From assembly GCF_000717995.1 (NCBI RefSeq), contig NZ_JODM01000001.1:1-64000 (forward strand): 64,000 nt of DNA, written 5' to 3'. Every line of letters starts with the position of its first letter. The stretch's first letter is position 1. Source of the DNA: Streptomyces violaceorubidus (lineage in GTDB: Bacteria; Actinomycetota; Actinomycetes; Streptomycetales; Streptomycetaceae). Shown here one piece after another: positions 51,083 to 60,329 of the stretch. Below the pieces are notes generated by a model. That model searched no databases, was not told the DNA's origin, and worked only from the letters and a program-made list of their open reading frames with translations. Made by a program: the position numbers and the translations under genes.

Positions 51083-52417
51083 ATGGCCACCGTCCGCGTA
51101 CCCGCGCCCCGGTCCACCGCCGCCGACCTCTCGGTGTGGCCCGCGTCCACCACCGAGCCGGCCCACGGCGGGCTCGCCGTGGGCGGCGTGCCCCTCACCG
51201 AGATCGCCGACCGCTTCGGCACCCCTGTCTACGTCCTCGACGAGGCGGAGGTCCGCGAACGCTGCGGCGCCTACCGCGACGCGTTCCCCGACGCCGAGAT
51301 CCTCTTCGCCGCCAAGGCGTTCCTGTGCCGGGCCATGGCCCACTGGATCGACCAGGAGGGCCTCGGCCTCGACGTCTGCTCCGCCGGCGAACTCGAACTC
51401 GCCGTCGCCACCGGCTTCCCGGCGGAGCGGATCGTGCTGCACGGCAACGCCAAGTCCCCGCGCGATCTCGAAGCGGCCCTGCGCCTGGGGGTCGGGCGCG
51501 TCGTCATCGACAGTCCCTCGGAGATCGCACGGCTGGCCGCCGCCGTAGGTCCGAACGGGCACCAGAAGGTGATGGTCCGGGTGGTGCCCGGCATCAGCGC
51601 CGGCGGCCACGAGAAGATCCGCACCGGCACCGACGACCAGAAGTTCGGGCTGCCGATCGCCGACGGCTACGCCCAGCACGCCATCGCCCGCATCCTCGAC
51701 CAGCCCCAGCTCGAACTGACCGGCCTGCACTGCCATCTGGGCTCCCAGATCACCGCCGTCAAGCCCTACCTCGTCGCCGTACGGCGCATGGTCGGCCTGA
51801 TGATGCGCCTGCACGACCAGCACGGCGTCGTCCTTCCCGAACTCGACCTCGGCGGCGGGCACGGCATCGCCTACCGCCCCGGCGAACCGGCCCTCGACCT
51901 GACGACCCTGGCCCGCAGGGTCCGCGCCGAACTGGCCGACGCCTGCGCCACGGCCGGCCTGCCCGTGCCGCGCCTCATCATCGAACCGGGCCGGGCCATC
52001 GCCGGACCGGCGGGCGTCGCCCTCTACCGCGTGCTGGCCGTCAAGCACGCGGGTGACCAGGTCTTCGTGGCGGTGGACGGCGGCATGAGCGACAACCCGC
52101 GCCCCGCCCTGTACGGCGTCCGCTACGCGCCCCGTCTCGTCGGCCGGCGCAGTACGGCGAGCCCGGCGCGGGTGACCGTGGTGGGCCGGCACTGCGAGGC
52201 GGGCGACGTGCTGGCGTCCGACGTGGACCTGCCCCGCGACGTACACCCCGGGGATCTGCTGGCCGTACCCGTGGCCGGCGCGTACCACCTGTCCATGGCG
52301 TCCGGCTACAACCTGGTCGGCCGCCCGCCCCTGACCGCCGTACGCGACGGACGCGCCCGCCTCCTGATCCGCCGGGAGTCCCTGGAGGACATCCGCAACC
52401 GCGACGTGGGCCTGTAG
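51083..52417 (+). CDS. lysA: Diaminopimelate decarboxylase-like PLP enzyme (fold type III)
   Basis: The 444-residue protein has the alanine-racemase-like TIM barrel with the PLP Lys78 in ILFAAKAFLCRAM, LDVCSAGELE, HCHLGSQI, LDLGGGHGIAY and EPGRAIAGPAG. It removes the carboxyl group of meso-diaminopimelate to give lysine. Pairing with the SAV_915-like gene suggests a second, accessory copy in this genome rather than the main lysA; that is an inference. Confidence 0.82.
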   Translation: MATVRVPAPRSTAADLSVWPASTTEPAHGGLAVGGVPLTEIADRFGTPVYVLDEAEVRERCGAYRDAFPDAEILFAAKAFLCRAMAHWIDQEGLGLDVCSAGELELAVATGFPAERIVLHGNAKSPRDLEAALRLGVGRVVIDSPSEIARLAAAVGPNGHQKVMVRVVPGISAGGHEKIRTGTDDQKFGLPIADGYAQHAIARILDQPQLELTGLHCHLGSQITAVKPYLVAVRRMVGLMMRLHDQHGVVLPELDLGGGHGIAYRPGEPALDLTTLARRVRAELADACATAGLPVPRLIIEPGRAIAGPAGVALYRVLAVKHAGDQVFVAVDGGMSDNPRPALYGVRYAPRLVGRRSTASPARVTVVGRHCEAGDVLASDVDLPRDVHPGDLLAVPVAGAYHLSMASGYNLVGRPPLTAVRDGRARLLIRRESLEDIRNRDVGL

Positions 52418-52553
52418 CGCCGGGAGCCTGCGCAAGCCCCAACTCCCGCCCCGCGGGAGCGAGATCCTCCGCCCGTGCCCGACGAGCACGGGCGCCGCCG
52501 CACCGGCGCCGTCGCACTGGCGTCTCCCGCTACTCGGTGATACTTTGTAGCAG

Positions 52554-52572
52554 TACTCGGTAGCACCAAGTA
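52554..52572. promoter_or_regulatory. Candidate PadR operator
   Basis: TACTCGGT-AGC-ACCAAGTA is an inverted repeat with one mismatch, preceded by a direct repeat of TACTCGGT at 52531. It lies 26 bases before the padR start, so autoregulation is likely. Confidence 0.6.
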
Positions 52573-52597
52573 CCGATGGAGCTGAGGTGGGCTGGCG

Positions 52598-52924
52598 ATG
52601 GAAGACCTGACGGAAATGCTGAAGGGCACGCTCGAAGGATGCGTGCTCGAAATCATCGGCGGCGAGGAAACCTACGGCTACGCCATCACCCGCCGGCTGA
52701 ACGAGCTCGGCTTCACCGACGTCGTCGAGGGGACGGTGTACACCATCCTCCTGCGGCTGGAGCGGAACGGGCTCGTCCAGGTGGTGAAGCGGCGTTCGGA
52801 GGCCGGTCCGCCGCGCAAGTTCTACTCGCTCAACGACGCCGGACGCGAGGAACGCGCGAAGTTCTGGGCGAAGTGGCAGTACGTCTCGACGCGTATCGAC
52901 AAGCTCAAGGAGGGCGGGAGATGA
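52598..52924 (+). CDS. PadR-family transcriptional regulator
   Basis: The 108-residue protein is a compact winged helix (LEIIGGEETYGYAITRRLNE, VVEGTVYTILLRLERNGLV, RKFYSLNDAGREE) with a C-terminal dimerisation helix, typical of PadR subfamily 2. It begins an operon with two DUF1048 proteins and an ABC exporter and probably represses it until a toxic ligand binds. Confidence 0.9.
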   Translation: MEDLTEMLKGTLEGCVLEIIGGEETYGYAITRRLNELGFTDVVEGTVYTILLRLERNGLVQVVKRRSEAGPPRKFYSLNDAGREERAKFWAKWQYVSTRIDKLKEGGR

Positions 52925-53277
52925 ACTTCTGGGAGAAGGTCACGGGCAGCGACATCAGCCGGGACTGGAAGGCGTTCGAAGTCCGGGCCGAAGCACTGCC
53001 GGACGACTACCGGGCGGCCTGGGAGCAGATCAAGGCCCACCTCATGCCCCACGGGGACTTCACCGGCCGCAACCTGGTACCGATCTTCGACGCCGCCCTG
53101 GCGCTGCTCGAAGAGACCGCGGCGGACGGACTGGGCGTCCAGGAGGTGCTCGGCGACGACATCCCGGGCTTCTGCGCCGCGCTGGCCGGCGGACACGGGG
53201 CCCGCACCTACCGCGACCGGTGGCGCGAGCAGCTGAACAGGAACGTGGCGAGGAAACTGAACCGGCTGGAGGACTGA
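52921..53277 (+). CDS. DUF1048-domain protein
   Basis: The 118-residue helical protein (ISRDWKAFEVRAEALPDDYR, ALLEETAADGLGVQEVLGDD) belongs to DUF1048, a family found in operons with PadR regulators and DrrAB-like exporters. Biochemical role unknown. ATG overlaps the padR stop by four bases. Confidence 0.85.
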   Translation: MNFWEKVTGSDISRDWKAFEVRAEALPDDYRAAWEQIKAHLMPHGDFTGRNLVPIFDAALALLEETAADGLGVQEVLGDDIPGFCAALAGGHGARTYRDRWREQLNRNVARKLNRLED

Positions 53278-53278
53278 C

Positions 53279-53665
53279 GTGAGCATCCACGACATCATCG
53301 AGGGCAAGAAGCAGTGGCGCGCGCACATGGCCCGGGTCAAGGCGCTCCCGCCGGACTACCAGATCGTCTACAAGGAGATGCAGAGGTACCTGTTCAAGGT
53401 CGGGCCGACCGACCTGTCCGACGGGCCCCTGCTCCCCGGGATCGTCGACTTCTTCGAGGAGGGCGTCGCCGCGGGCAAGGGCGTCCTGGAACTCGTCGGC
53501 GAGGACGTCGCCGCGTTCTGCGACGGCCTGATCAAGGACTCGCGCACCTATGCGGACGTCTATCAGGAGTCCCTCGGCGAAAAGCTCGGTGCGAAGCCCG
53601 GCGCAGGGCCCGGTGCAGGGCCCGGTGCAGGGCCCGGCGCGAAGCCCGGCGCGGCCGAGAAGTAG
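53279..53665 (+). CDS. DUF1048-domain protein with Gly/Pro/Ala tail
   Basis: The 128-residue second DUF1048 protein (KKQWRAHMARVKALPPDYQI, FFEEGVAAGKGVLELVGEDV) is paralogous to its neighbour. The last 22 residues are a GAGPGAKPGA repeat encoded by 12-base DNA repeats (about 53598-53655). GTG start one base after the upstream stop. Confidence 0.85.
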   Translation: MSIHDIIEGKKQWRAHMARVKALPPDYQIVYKEMQRYLFKVGPTDLSDGPLLPGIVDFFEEGVAAGKGVLELVGEDVAAFCDGLIKDSRTYADVYQESLGEKLGAKPGAGPGAGPGAGPGAKPGAAEK

Positions 53666-53751
53666 TACCCGTCACCATCGCCGGCCCGGCTTCGTCCTGC
53701 GGGCCGGCCCCCGGACCCCTCCAACACCCCACCTTCCCAGGGAAGTCCCTC

Positions 53752-54753
53752 ATGCCGTCATCTGTCATGCCCACATCCACCGAGAGAAGGGGGCGCCGCC
53801 CGTCGCCGCCCGCCGTCTCCGCCGTCGGCCTGCGCAAGGCGTACGGCGCCAAGACCGTCCTCGACGGCATCGACCTGCACATCCCGGAAGGCTCCGTCTT
53901 CGCGCTGCTCGGTCCGAACGGCGCCGGCAAGACCACCACCGTGCAGATTCTGTCCACCCTCATCTCCGCCGACGGCGGTCAGGCCCAGGTGGCGGGCCAC
54001 GACCTCGCCACCGCCCCGCAGGCCGTACGGGGCGCCATCGGTGTCACCGGCCAGTTCTCGGCCGTGGACGGCCTGATCACCGGCGAGGAGAACATGCGCC
54101 TCATGGCCGACCTGCACCACCTCTCCAGGAGCAGGGGCAAGCAGGTCACCGCCGAGCTGTTGGAACGCTTCGACCTCACCGACGCCGCCGGCAAGCCGGT
54201 GCAGAGCTACTCCGGCGGCATGAAGCGGCGCCTGGACATCGCCATGACCCTGGTGGGCGGCCCGCGCATCATCTTCCTCGACGAGCCGACGACCGGCCTC
54301 GACCCGCGCTCCCGCCACACCATGTGGGGCATCATCCGCGAACTCGTCACCGGCGGGGTCACCGTCTTCCTCACCACCCAGTACCTGGAGGAGGCCGACG
54401 AACTCGCCGACCGCATCGCCGTGCTCAACGACGGCAGGATCGCCGCCGAAGGCACCGCAGAGGAACTCAAGCGGCTCGTCCCCGGCGGCCACGTCCGCCT
54501 TCGCTTCACCGACCCGGACGCCTACCGCGGCGCCGTCACCGCGCTGCGCGACGGGCGGCGGGACGACGAGGCGCTGGCGGTGCAGATTCCGAGTGGCGGC
54601 AGCCAGCGCGAACTGCGGGCTCTCCTGGACGCGTTGGACGCCGCCGGCATTGAGGCGGACGAGCTGACCGTGCACACCCCCGACCTCGACGACGTCTTCT
54701 TCGCCCTCACCGGCGACGACGTCGCCATCCCGGCCAAGGAGGCCACCCGATGA
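53752..54753 (+). CDS. DrrA-like ABC transporter ATP-binding protein
   Basis: The 333-residue protein has Walker A GPNGAGKTTT, signature YSGGMKRRLDIAM, Walker B RIIFLDEPTTGLDP, and the C-terminal DrrA-type extension. Its closest type is the daunorubicin/multidrug export ATPase. It is coupled to the permease by ATGA overlap. ATG 53767 is a possible alternative start. Confidence 0.92.
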   Translation: MPSSVMPTSTERRGRRPSPPAVSAVGLRKAYGAKTVLDGIDLHIPEGSVFALLGPNGAGKTTTVQILSTLISADGGQAQVAGHDLATAPQAVRGAIGVTGQFSAVDGLITGEENMRLMADLHHLSRSRGKQVTAELLERFDLTDAAGKPVQSYSGGMKRRLDIAMTLVGGPRIIFLDEPTTGLDPRSRHTMWGIIRELVTGGVTVFLTTQYLEEADELADRIAVLNDGRIAAEGTAEELKRLVPGGHVRLRFTDPDAYRGAVTALRDGRRDDEALAVQIPSGGSQRELRALLDALDAAGIEADELTVHTPDLDDVFFALTGDDVAIPAKEATR

Positions 54754-55544
54754 GCTCCCTGTCCCTGGCCGTGCGCGACTCCTCCACGATGCTGCGCCGC
54801 AACCTGCTGCACGCGCGTCGCTACCCGTCCGCGACGCTCAACCTGCTGCTGACGCCCATCATGCTGCTCCTGCTCTTCGTCTACGTCTTCGGCGACGCGA
54901 TGAGCGCCGGTCTCGGCGGCGGAAGCGGCGCGGACCGCTCCGACTACGTCGCCTACATCGTGCCGGGCATCCTGCTGATGACCGTCGGAAGCACCACGAT
55001 CGGCGCCGCGGTGCACATGGCCATGGACATGAGCGAGGGCATCGTCGCCCGCTTCCGCACGATGTCGATCCACCGCGGCTCGGTGCTCATCGGGCACGTC
55101 GTCGGCAGCGTGCTCCAGTCGGTCATGAGCGTGGTGCTCGTCGGCGCCGTCGGCGTGGCCATCGGCTTCCGCTCCGTCGACGCGGGTGTCCTGGAGTGGC
55201 TGGCGGCACTCGGTCTGGTCGCGCTGTTCTCCCTGGCGCTGACCTGGATCGCGGTCGGCATGGGCCTGTCCAGCCCGAACGCCGAGGCGGCCGGCAACAG
55301 CGCCATGCCGCTGATCCTCCTGCCGCTGATCTCCACCGCGTTCATCCCCGCCGAGACGATGCCGGGCTGGATCCAGCCGATCGCCGAGTACCAGCCCTTC
55401 ACCCCCGCCATCGAGACCCTGCGCGGCCTGCTCCTCGGCAGCGAGATCGGCCACAACGGCTGGCTGGCCGTCACCTGGTGCGCGGCCCTCACGGTCCTCG
55501 GTTACCTCTGGTCCAGGTCCCTGTTCGACCGCGACCCGAGGTGA
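54750..55544 (+). CDS. DrrB-like ABC-2 transporter permease
   Basis: The 264-residue protein has six transmembrane helices and the ABC-2 permease patterns (NLLHARRYPSATLNLLLTPI, YIVPGILLMTVGSTTIGAAV). Together with the ATPase it should export a drug or other hydrophobic compound. It is the last gene of the PadR operon. Confidence 0.9.
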   Translation: MSSLSLAVRDSSTMLRRNLLHARRYPSATLNLLLTPIMLLLLFVYVFGDAMSAGLGGGSGADRSDYVAYIVPGILLMTVGSTTIGAAVHMAMDMSEGIVARFRTMSIHRGSVLIGHVVGSVLQSVMSVVLVGAVGVAIGFRSVDAGVLEWLAALGLVALFSLALTWIAVGMGLSSPNAEAAGNSAMPLILLPLISTAFIPAETMPGWIQPIAEYQPFTPAIETLRGLLLGSEIGHNGWLAVTWCAALTVLGYLWSRSLFDRDPR

Positions 55545-55548
55545 ACGG

Positions 55549-55926
55549 GTGCCCCCATGGCCGGCCATCGAGCGGCCGGCGACCTCGCGGGTGGCCAGGT
55601 CCAGCCGGCAAGCAGGGTGGCGCCGGCCCTCGGCGGCCGGCAGCGCGGTGATGTCGCCGACCAGCTTCGTGCCGGGCATCTCGGCCCGGAGTCGCGGCCG
55701 GTCAGGTCCGGGGCCGGCATGGCCTTCCTGTCCGGCCGGGCAGCGAACGGTGCCTGCGGCGGGTCACACCCTGGATGCCGTGCTCGCGCATGAGGCGGGC
55801 GACCCGTTTGCGGTGCACCCGCCGTTCCAGACGCCGCAGTCCAGCATGGACGCGCGGGACGCCGTAGGTCTGGCGCGAGCCGACGGGGATCACAGTGACC
55901 TCGTGCACCGGAGCCTGGTCGGCCAC
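55549..55926 (-). pseudogene. IS3-family transposase relic (OrfB)
   Basis: On the minus strand one frame carries YGVPRVHAGLRR and HGIQGVTRRRHRS, as in the HTH_21 part of IS3 OrfB. After a frame shift another frame gives TKLVGDITALPAAEG and RLDLATREVAGRSMAGH, the start of the rve integrase domain. Frames are broken and the C-terminal half is absent. No terminal repeats were found. It sits directly after the ABC permease gene. Confidence 0.75.
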
Positions 55927-56097
55927 CTGGCGGGCCGAGCGGGTCCGCTACGCGGTCGACCTGGTGCAGACGCACTGAAGGAAGGTGCCGGAGAGTCCGT
56001 GGGGTTGAACCTCCCGTGTTGGTATTCCGTTCCCTGAGTGACATGCCTCATACGGCATGGCGACTACCAGCAAGTAGCCAAGGAACGGACCATTTTC

Positions 56098-56487
56098 ATG
56101 CGGAAGAGATTCAAGCCGGGACGACGTACGACCGGCGTGCTGGGTGCCCTTCTCGCGGCCTCCGCGGCCGTCGTCGCGATCGGCTCCCCCGCCTCCGCGG
56201 CGATCAGCAACCACCGCGTACAGCTGTGCGCCCAGGGCAACTACACCGCCGACATCACCTGGTCGACCGGCTCCCACTCCTACGTGGTAAACCCCGGCCA
56301 GTGCCAGACCTTCGACATCGTGGGCACCGGGCCGTACACCATCGGCGGCTTCTACAACGTCAGCCACGCACACTTCAACATCACCACGGTTCTGCCCCTT
56401 CCCGGTGGCTTCACTATGGACACTCCCGGCAGCAAGTGGGGCGCGATGGGTACCACCACCGCTCCCTACACCGAGCGCTGGCAGTAG
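56098..56487 (+). CDS. Small secreted protein
   Basis: The 129-residue protein starts with a signal peptide (RRTTGVLGALLAASAAVVAI, cleavage after SPASA near residue 35). The mature part (about 95 residues) has two Cys (QLCAQGNYTADI and GQCQTFDIVG) likely to form a disulfide, and looks all-beta. No known family is recognised. It lies between transposase relics but its codon use looks normal and intact. Start ATG 56098. Confidence 0.75.
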   Translation: MRKRFKPGRRTTGVLGALLAASAAVVAIGSPASAAISNHRVQLCAQGNYTADITWSTGSHSYVVNPGQCQTFDIVGTGPYTIGGFYNVSHAHFNITTVLPLPGGFTMDTPGSKWGAMGTTTAPYTERWQ

Positions 56488-56639
56488 GCATGCGTCGGGC
56501 GTCGAGGTGGTGGCCGTGCCGTCTCCTCGGCGCCCCGTTGGTCAACAGGTCGGCTGGGAGGGGCCGATGACCGGTGCGGCCGTCGAGGTGTCCGTTGTCC
56601 CTCCGCCCTTGCGCCGGTGGCCTTCGCCGACTGGTACCC

Positions 56640-56900
56640 GCGAGACAAGCGCCTCGGCCTCTCGCCCGCCCCAGCCGGCCATCGCCTGTGTGCTGCGGCT
56701 CCTGCTCGGTCCGCCGGACCGGCAGACCGCCGAGGCGGTCCGTTCCCGCACAGAGTTCACACCCGCCGCGGTCGTGGAGCTGGACGACGACCCCGGCTTC
56801 GACCACAGCCCCGGCCGACTCCGCAACCGCGTCCTCGACCTCGCGCCAGTCCGCTTCAAGAAGCCCGGGCTGATGCGCGAACGCACCCTGCACCACGGTA
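56640..56900 (+). pseudogene. IS1182-like transposase fragment
   Basis: A plus-strand frame carries PDRQTAEAVRSRTEF and VELDDDPGFDHS, matching the N-terminal DUF772 region of IS1182-type transposases (DRQAADAVR...LELDDPGF). An adjacent piece in another frame, FADWYPRDKRLGLSP, fits the same region before it. It is frameshifted and truncated; no full element remains. Confidence 0.65.
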
Positions 56901-57010
56901 CGGCCCCCGGCTGACGCGCAGGGAACCTTCGTCGGCGGCAGCCACTTGTCTCTGTCTCCCAGGAACGGGGCACCAGTTGGCCTCACCGGTCCGGATGGCG
57001 TCCCGCCGCG

Positions 57011-57097
57011 TGGCACTGTGCCCTGCTCAACCGGCGGGCCACCGAGCAACTGCCGAAAGTGAACGAGCGGTTGGAGGTCGTCGAGTCGGCGGGGTGA
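57011..57097 (+). pseudogene. Orphan coding remnant
   Basis: One plus-strand frame reads ALLNRRATEQLPKVNERLE and ends in a stop at 57095-57097. The composition looks like the C-terminus of a helical protein, but no upstream start or domain is left. Family not recognised. Confidence 0.35.
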
Positions 57098-57184
57098 TCT
57101 TCTGACCGGCGGGGCATGGATGCGAGGCCTCCCGCACAGCCCGTGGGTGTCGAATCCAACCGAGCAACAGGAGGCCCCTGGTGC

Positions 57185-57385
57185 CGCAGTCCTCCGTGCC
57201 GGCGTCGATGCCGTCCGACTCCGTCACTCCGACGCCCGGCATGCGTACGCCTCCGTGCGCCTGGACGCGGGGGAGAGCGTCAAGGCGCACTCCCGAGTAC
57301 CTCCGTCACTCGGACCCGGACTTCACCCGCCCAACCTGCAAGGAACCCCGTCCCAGAGCCGATCAGGGCCACACCAGGCAGTACG
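57185..57385 (+). pseudogene. Tyrosine-integrase C-terminal fragment
   Basis: RHAYASVRLDAGESVKA in one frame and EYLRHSDPDFTR in the next correspond to the conserved C-terminal block of actinomycete phage/ICE integrases (LRHTYASVLLDAGESIKALSE then YLGHSDPGFT). A frameshift separates them, and the catalytic Tyr region is lost. No tRNA or attachment site was seen next to it. Confidence 0.7.
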
Positions 57386-57794
57386 GCTGATGCCCCGCCT
57401 CATGCAACCGATGGCTGAAGTCCTGCCACTCGTGCAGCAGCTGGTACACGTTGAACGCGTCCCGCGGGCCGCCGCGGTCGGGGACCGTCGACCAGATGAA
57501 GGCCGCCGCGCCGACCGCCTCCTCGCCGATGCCGCGCAGGGGGTCGACGACCGTCATCGGGAGCTTCACGACCGCGTAGTCCGGGTGCAGGACGACCAGC
57601 TCCAGCGGGGGGACCTTGTGCAGGGGGACGCCCTCGATGCCAGTGAGGACCATGGCGGCCATGGTCTCCGGCTTGATCTTGGTGAACATGCCGTTCATCC
57701 CGAGCTCGTCGCCGCCCAGTTCCTCGGGGCGCATCGAGATCGGGACGCGGGCCGCGGTCGCGCCGTCGGGCGCGCCGAAGTACTTGTAGGTCAC
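57363..57794 (-). CDS. Conserved hypothetical protein
   Basis: The 143-residue soluble protein starts (GTG 57794) MTYKYFGAPDGATAARVPIS and contains PPLELVVLHPDYAVVKLPMT, GGPRDAFNVYQLLHEWQDFS and ends HQPYCLVW. I know of no named domain. The frame stays open further upstream but that part looks non-coding in character. A 68-codon GTG frame (57997-57791) ends in a GTGA overlap with this start but lacks a ribosome-binding site. Confidence 0.65.
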   Translation of the reverse strand: MTYKYFGAPDGATAARVPISMRPEELGGDELGMNGMFTKIKPETMAAMVLTGIEGVPLHKVPPLELVVLHPDYAVVKLPMTVVDPLRGIGEEAVGAAAFIWSTVPDRGGPRDAFNVYQLLHEWQDFSHRLHEAGHQPYCLVWP

Positions 57795-58307
57795 CCCCAC
57801 CCGACCACCATTCCTGCTCCCCGCCCCCAGTCGGCCGGCCCGTCCGTCGAGCCGGTCGGGCTCGCCCGGTGCGCCGTGTGTCTGACGTGCTTCGGACGCT
57901 TCCTCCGCCTCGCGTCGGTGCCTTCCCCGCCGGGCACGTCGAGGACCCAGGTCATCGGTCCCCTCGCCCAGTCCGCCACCGCGATGCATATCTCCACCCG
58001 ACTGCTTTTCTAGGACGCGTGGCCCCCGCCGCGCAACCCGATCATCGTGTCAGTGACCTCCCCCACGGCCGCTCGCCGAAACGTGCGGTGAAACATATGT
58101 ACGTCATATGTCCGTCGTGCGTTCGCGGGACGATCGTCAGTCCTGTCCGCGCCGTCCCGGTGAGCTGCGTGGATGGGCTCCAGTCTGGCAGACGGCACGG
58201 CGTTCGGGGCGGTTGTCTACCCTTGACGAAGTCACCCTGGGCAACCTGACGCCGCGCAGGGTCCGATACGTCGGAGAAGGTCGAGAAGGTCGGAGAAGTC
58301 GCAGGTC
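57795..58307. other. Intergenic region upstream of hemL
   Basis: The 513 bases hold divergent promoters for the hypothetical gene and hemL. The only marked feature is an AT-rich palindrome at 58093-58111. No RNA gene or further protein gene is supported. Confidence 0.5.
58093..58111. promoter_or_regulatory. AT-rich palindrome, probable operator
   Basis: ACATATG-TACGT-CATATGT has perfect 7-bp arms around a 5-base centre in DNA that is otherwise over 70% GC. It lies about 200 bases before hemL and 300 bases before the divergent hypothetical gene. The regulator is unknown. Confidence 0.6.
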
Positions 58308-59624
58308 ATGAGCGAACTGGCATATCCATACGAAGCACCGGCCTCGCAGGCTCTGTTCGACCGCGCGGCGGCCGTCACGCCCGGCGGCGTGAACTCCCCG
58401 GTGCGCGCCTTCCGCGCCGTCGGCGGCACGCCCCGGTTCATGGTGTCCGGCACCGGGCCCTATCTGACGGACGCGGACGGGCGTGAGTACGTCGACCTCG
58501 TGTGCTCCTGGGGGCCGATGATCCTCGGGCACGCGCACCCCGAGGTGATCGCCGCCGTGCAGGAGGCCGTGGCCCGCGGTACGTCCTTCGGTACGCCCGC
58601 CGAGGGCGAGGTCGCGCTGGCCGAGGCGATGGTCGAGCGGGTCGCGCCGCTGGAGGAGGTGCGGCTCGTGTCGAGTGGGACCGAGGCCACCATGTCCGCC
58701 ATCCGGCTCGCCCGCGGGTTCACGCGGCGCACCAAGGTGATCAAGTTCGCCGGGTGCTACCACGGCCACGTCGACTCGCTCCTCGCGGCGGCCGGCTCCG
58801 GCGTCGCCACCTTCGCGCTGCCCGACACCCCCGGTGTCACCGGCGCCCAGGCGAGCGACACGATCGTGCTGCCGTACAACGACCTGGAGGCCGTGCACGC
58901 CGCCTTCGCCGCCCACCCCGGCGAGATCGCCTGCGTGATCACGGAGGCCTCGCCCGGCAACATGGGCGTCGTCCCGCCGCTGCCCGGGTTCAACCAGGGG
59001 CTCAAGGACGCCTGTGCGGCCAACGGCGCGCTGTTCGTGTCCGACGAGGTCATGACCGGGTTCCGGACCAGCCGCGCCGGGTGGTACGGGGTGGAGGGCG
59101 TCGTACCCGATCTGATGACCTTCGGGAAGGTGATGGGGGGCGGCTTCCCCGCCGCCGCGTTCGGCGGGCGCGCCGACGTCATGGCGCACCTCGCCCCGGC
59201 CGGGCCCGTCTACCAGGCCGGCACCCTCTCCGGGAACCCGGTCGCCACCGCCGCCGGGCTCGCCCAGCTGCGGCTCCTCGACGACGCCGCGTACGACACC
59301 GTCAACGCCGTGTCCGAGCGGATCCGGTCACTCGTGACCGAGGCGCTCGCCAAGGAGGGCGTCGCGCACACGGTGCAGACCGCCTCCAACATGTTCTCCG
59401 TGTTCTTCACGGACCGGCCGGTCCGCGACTACGAGGACGCCAAGGCGCAGGAGTCCTTCCGGTACACCGCCTTCTTCCACTCCCTCCTCTCCAGCGGCGT
59501 CTACCTGCCGCCGTCCTCCTTCGAGTCCTGGTTCGTGTCCACCGCCCACGACGAGCGGGCCGTCCAGCGCATCGCCGACGCCCTCCCGGCGGCGGCCCGC
59601 GCGGCCGCGGAGGCGACGGCATGA
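58308..59624 (+). CDS. hemL: Glutamate-1-semialdehyde 2,1-aminomutase
   Basis: The 438-residue PLP enzyme converts glutamate-1-semialdehyde to 5-aminolevulinate, the step between HemA and Hem[52 protein letters not shown] and the PLP Lys274 in TFGKVMGGG are all present. Length is normal. GGAGAAG lies upstream. It overlaps the next gene by ATGA. Confidence 0.97.
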   Translation: MSELAYPYEAPASQALFDRAAAVTPGGVNSPVRAFRAVGGTPRFMVSGTGPYLTDADGREYVDLVCSWGPMILGHAHPEVIAAVQEAVARGTSFGTPAEGEVALAEAMVERVAPLEEVRLVSSGTEATMSAIRLARGFTRRTKVIKFAGCYHGHVDSLLAAAGSGVATFALPDTPGVTGAQASDTIVLPYNDLEAVHAAFAAHPGEIACVITEASPGNMGVVPPLPGFNQGLKDACAANGALFVSDEVMTGFRTSRAGWYGVEGVVPDLMTFGKVMGGGFPAAAFGGRADVMAHLAPAGPVYQAGTLSGNPVATAAGLAQLRLLDDAAYDTVNAVSERIRSLVTEALAKEGVAHTVQTASNMFSVFFTDRPVRDYEDAKAQESFRYTAFFHSLLSSGVYLPPSSFESWFVSTAHDERAVQRIADALPAAARAAAEATA

Positions 59625-60322
59625 GCGAGCACGGCACCCAGAACCGCGACGACGAGCTGACCGTCGTCCACGTCATGCGGCACGGCGAGGTGGAGAACCC
59701 CACCGGCGTCCTCTACGGGCGGCTCCCCGGCTACCACCTCTCCGAGCTGGGCCGGCGGATGGCCGAGCGGGTCGCCGAGCACCTCGCGCCCCGCGACGTG
59801 ACCTACGTCGTCGCCTCCCCGCTGGAGCGGGCGCAGGAGACGGCGACCCCGATCGCCAAGACCCACGGGCTCGACCTCGACAGCGACGCGCGCCTCATCG
59901 AGGCCGCCAACGTCTTCCAGGGCAAGACCTTCGGCATCGGCGACGGCGCCCTGCGCAGGCCCGCGAACTGGAAGCACGTGGTGAACCCGTTCAAGCCGTC
60001 CTGGGGCGAGCCGTACGTGGACCAGGTCGTGCGGATGAAGAGCGCGATCGACGCCGCCCGCGACCGGGCGCGCGGGCACGAGGCCGTGGTCGTCAGCCAC
60101 CAGCTGCCGATCTGGATCCTGCGTTCCTACGTCGAGCGGCGGCGGCTGTGGCACGACCCGCGCAAGCGGCAGTGCACGCTGGCGTCCCTGACGACGTTCA
60201 CCTACCGGGGCGACCGGATCGTGTCCGTCGGCTACACCGAGCCCGCCCGCGACCTCGTCCCGGCCCACCTCCTCGCGGGGGCCAAGCCCGTGAAGGGGCA
60301 GGGGAAGGCGTACGGGGCCTGA
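59621..60322 (+). CDS. Histidine-phosphatase-family protein
   Basis: The 233-residue protein has the RHG motif [21 protein letters not shown] and the second His in [10 protein letters not shown], as in phosphoglycerate-mutase-like phosphatases. Substrate unknown. It is translationally coupled to hemL and may serve tetrapyrrole synthesis or general phosphate-ester removal. Confidence 0.88.
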   Translation: MSEHGTQNRDDELTVVHVMRHGEVENPTGVLYGRLPGYHLSELGRRMAERVAEHLAPRDVTYVVASPLERAQETATPIAKTHGLDLDSDARLIEAANVFQGKTFGIGDGALRRPANWKHVVNPFKPSWGEPYVDQVVRMKSAIDAARDRARGHEAVVVSHQLPIWILRSYVERRRLWHDPRKRQCTLASLTTFTYRGDRIVSVGYTEPARDLVPAHLLAGAKPVKGQGKAYGA

Positions 60323-60329
60323 CAGCCGG

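Noticed and set aside
57791..57997. 68-codon minus-strand frame ending in a GTGA overlap with the hypothetical gene
   Set aside because: No ribosome-binding site, no recognisable domain and a basic low-complexity second half; the overlap may be chance.
55540..58010. tRNA gene or attachment site beside the integrase relic
   Set aside because: No cloverleaf-forming sequence with a TTCGA loop was found in this stretch.
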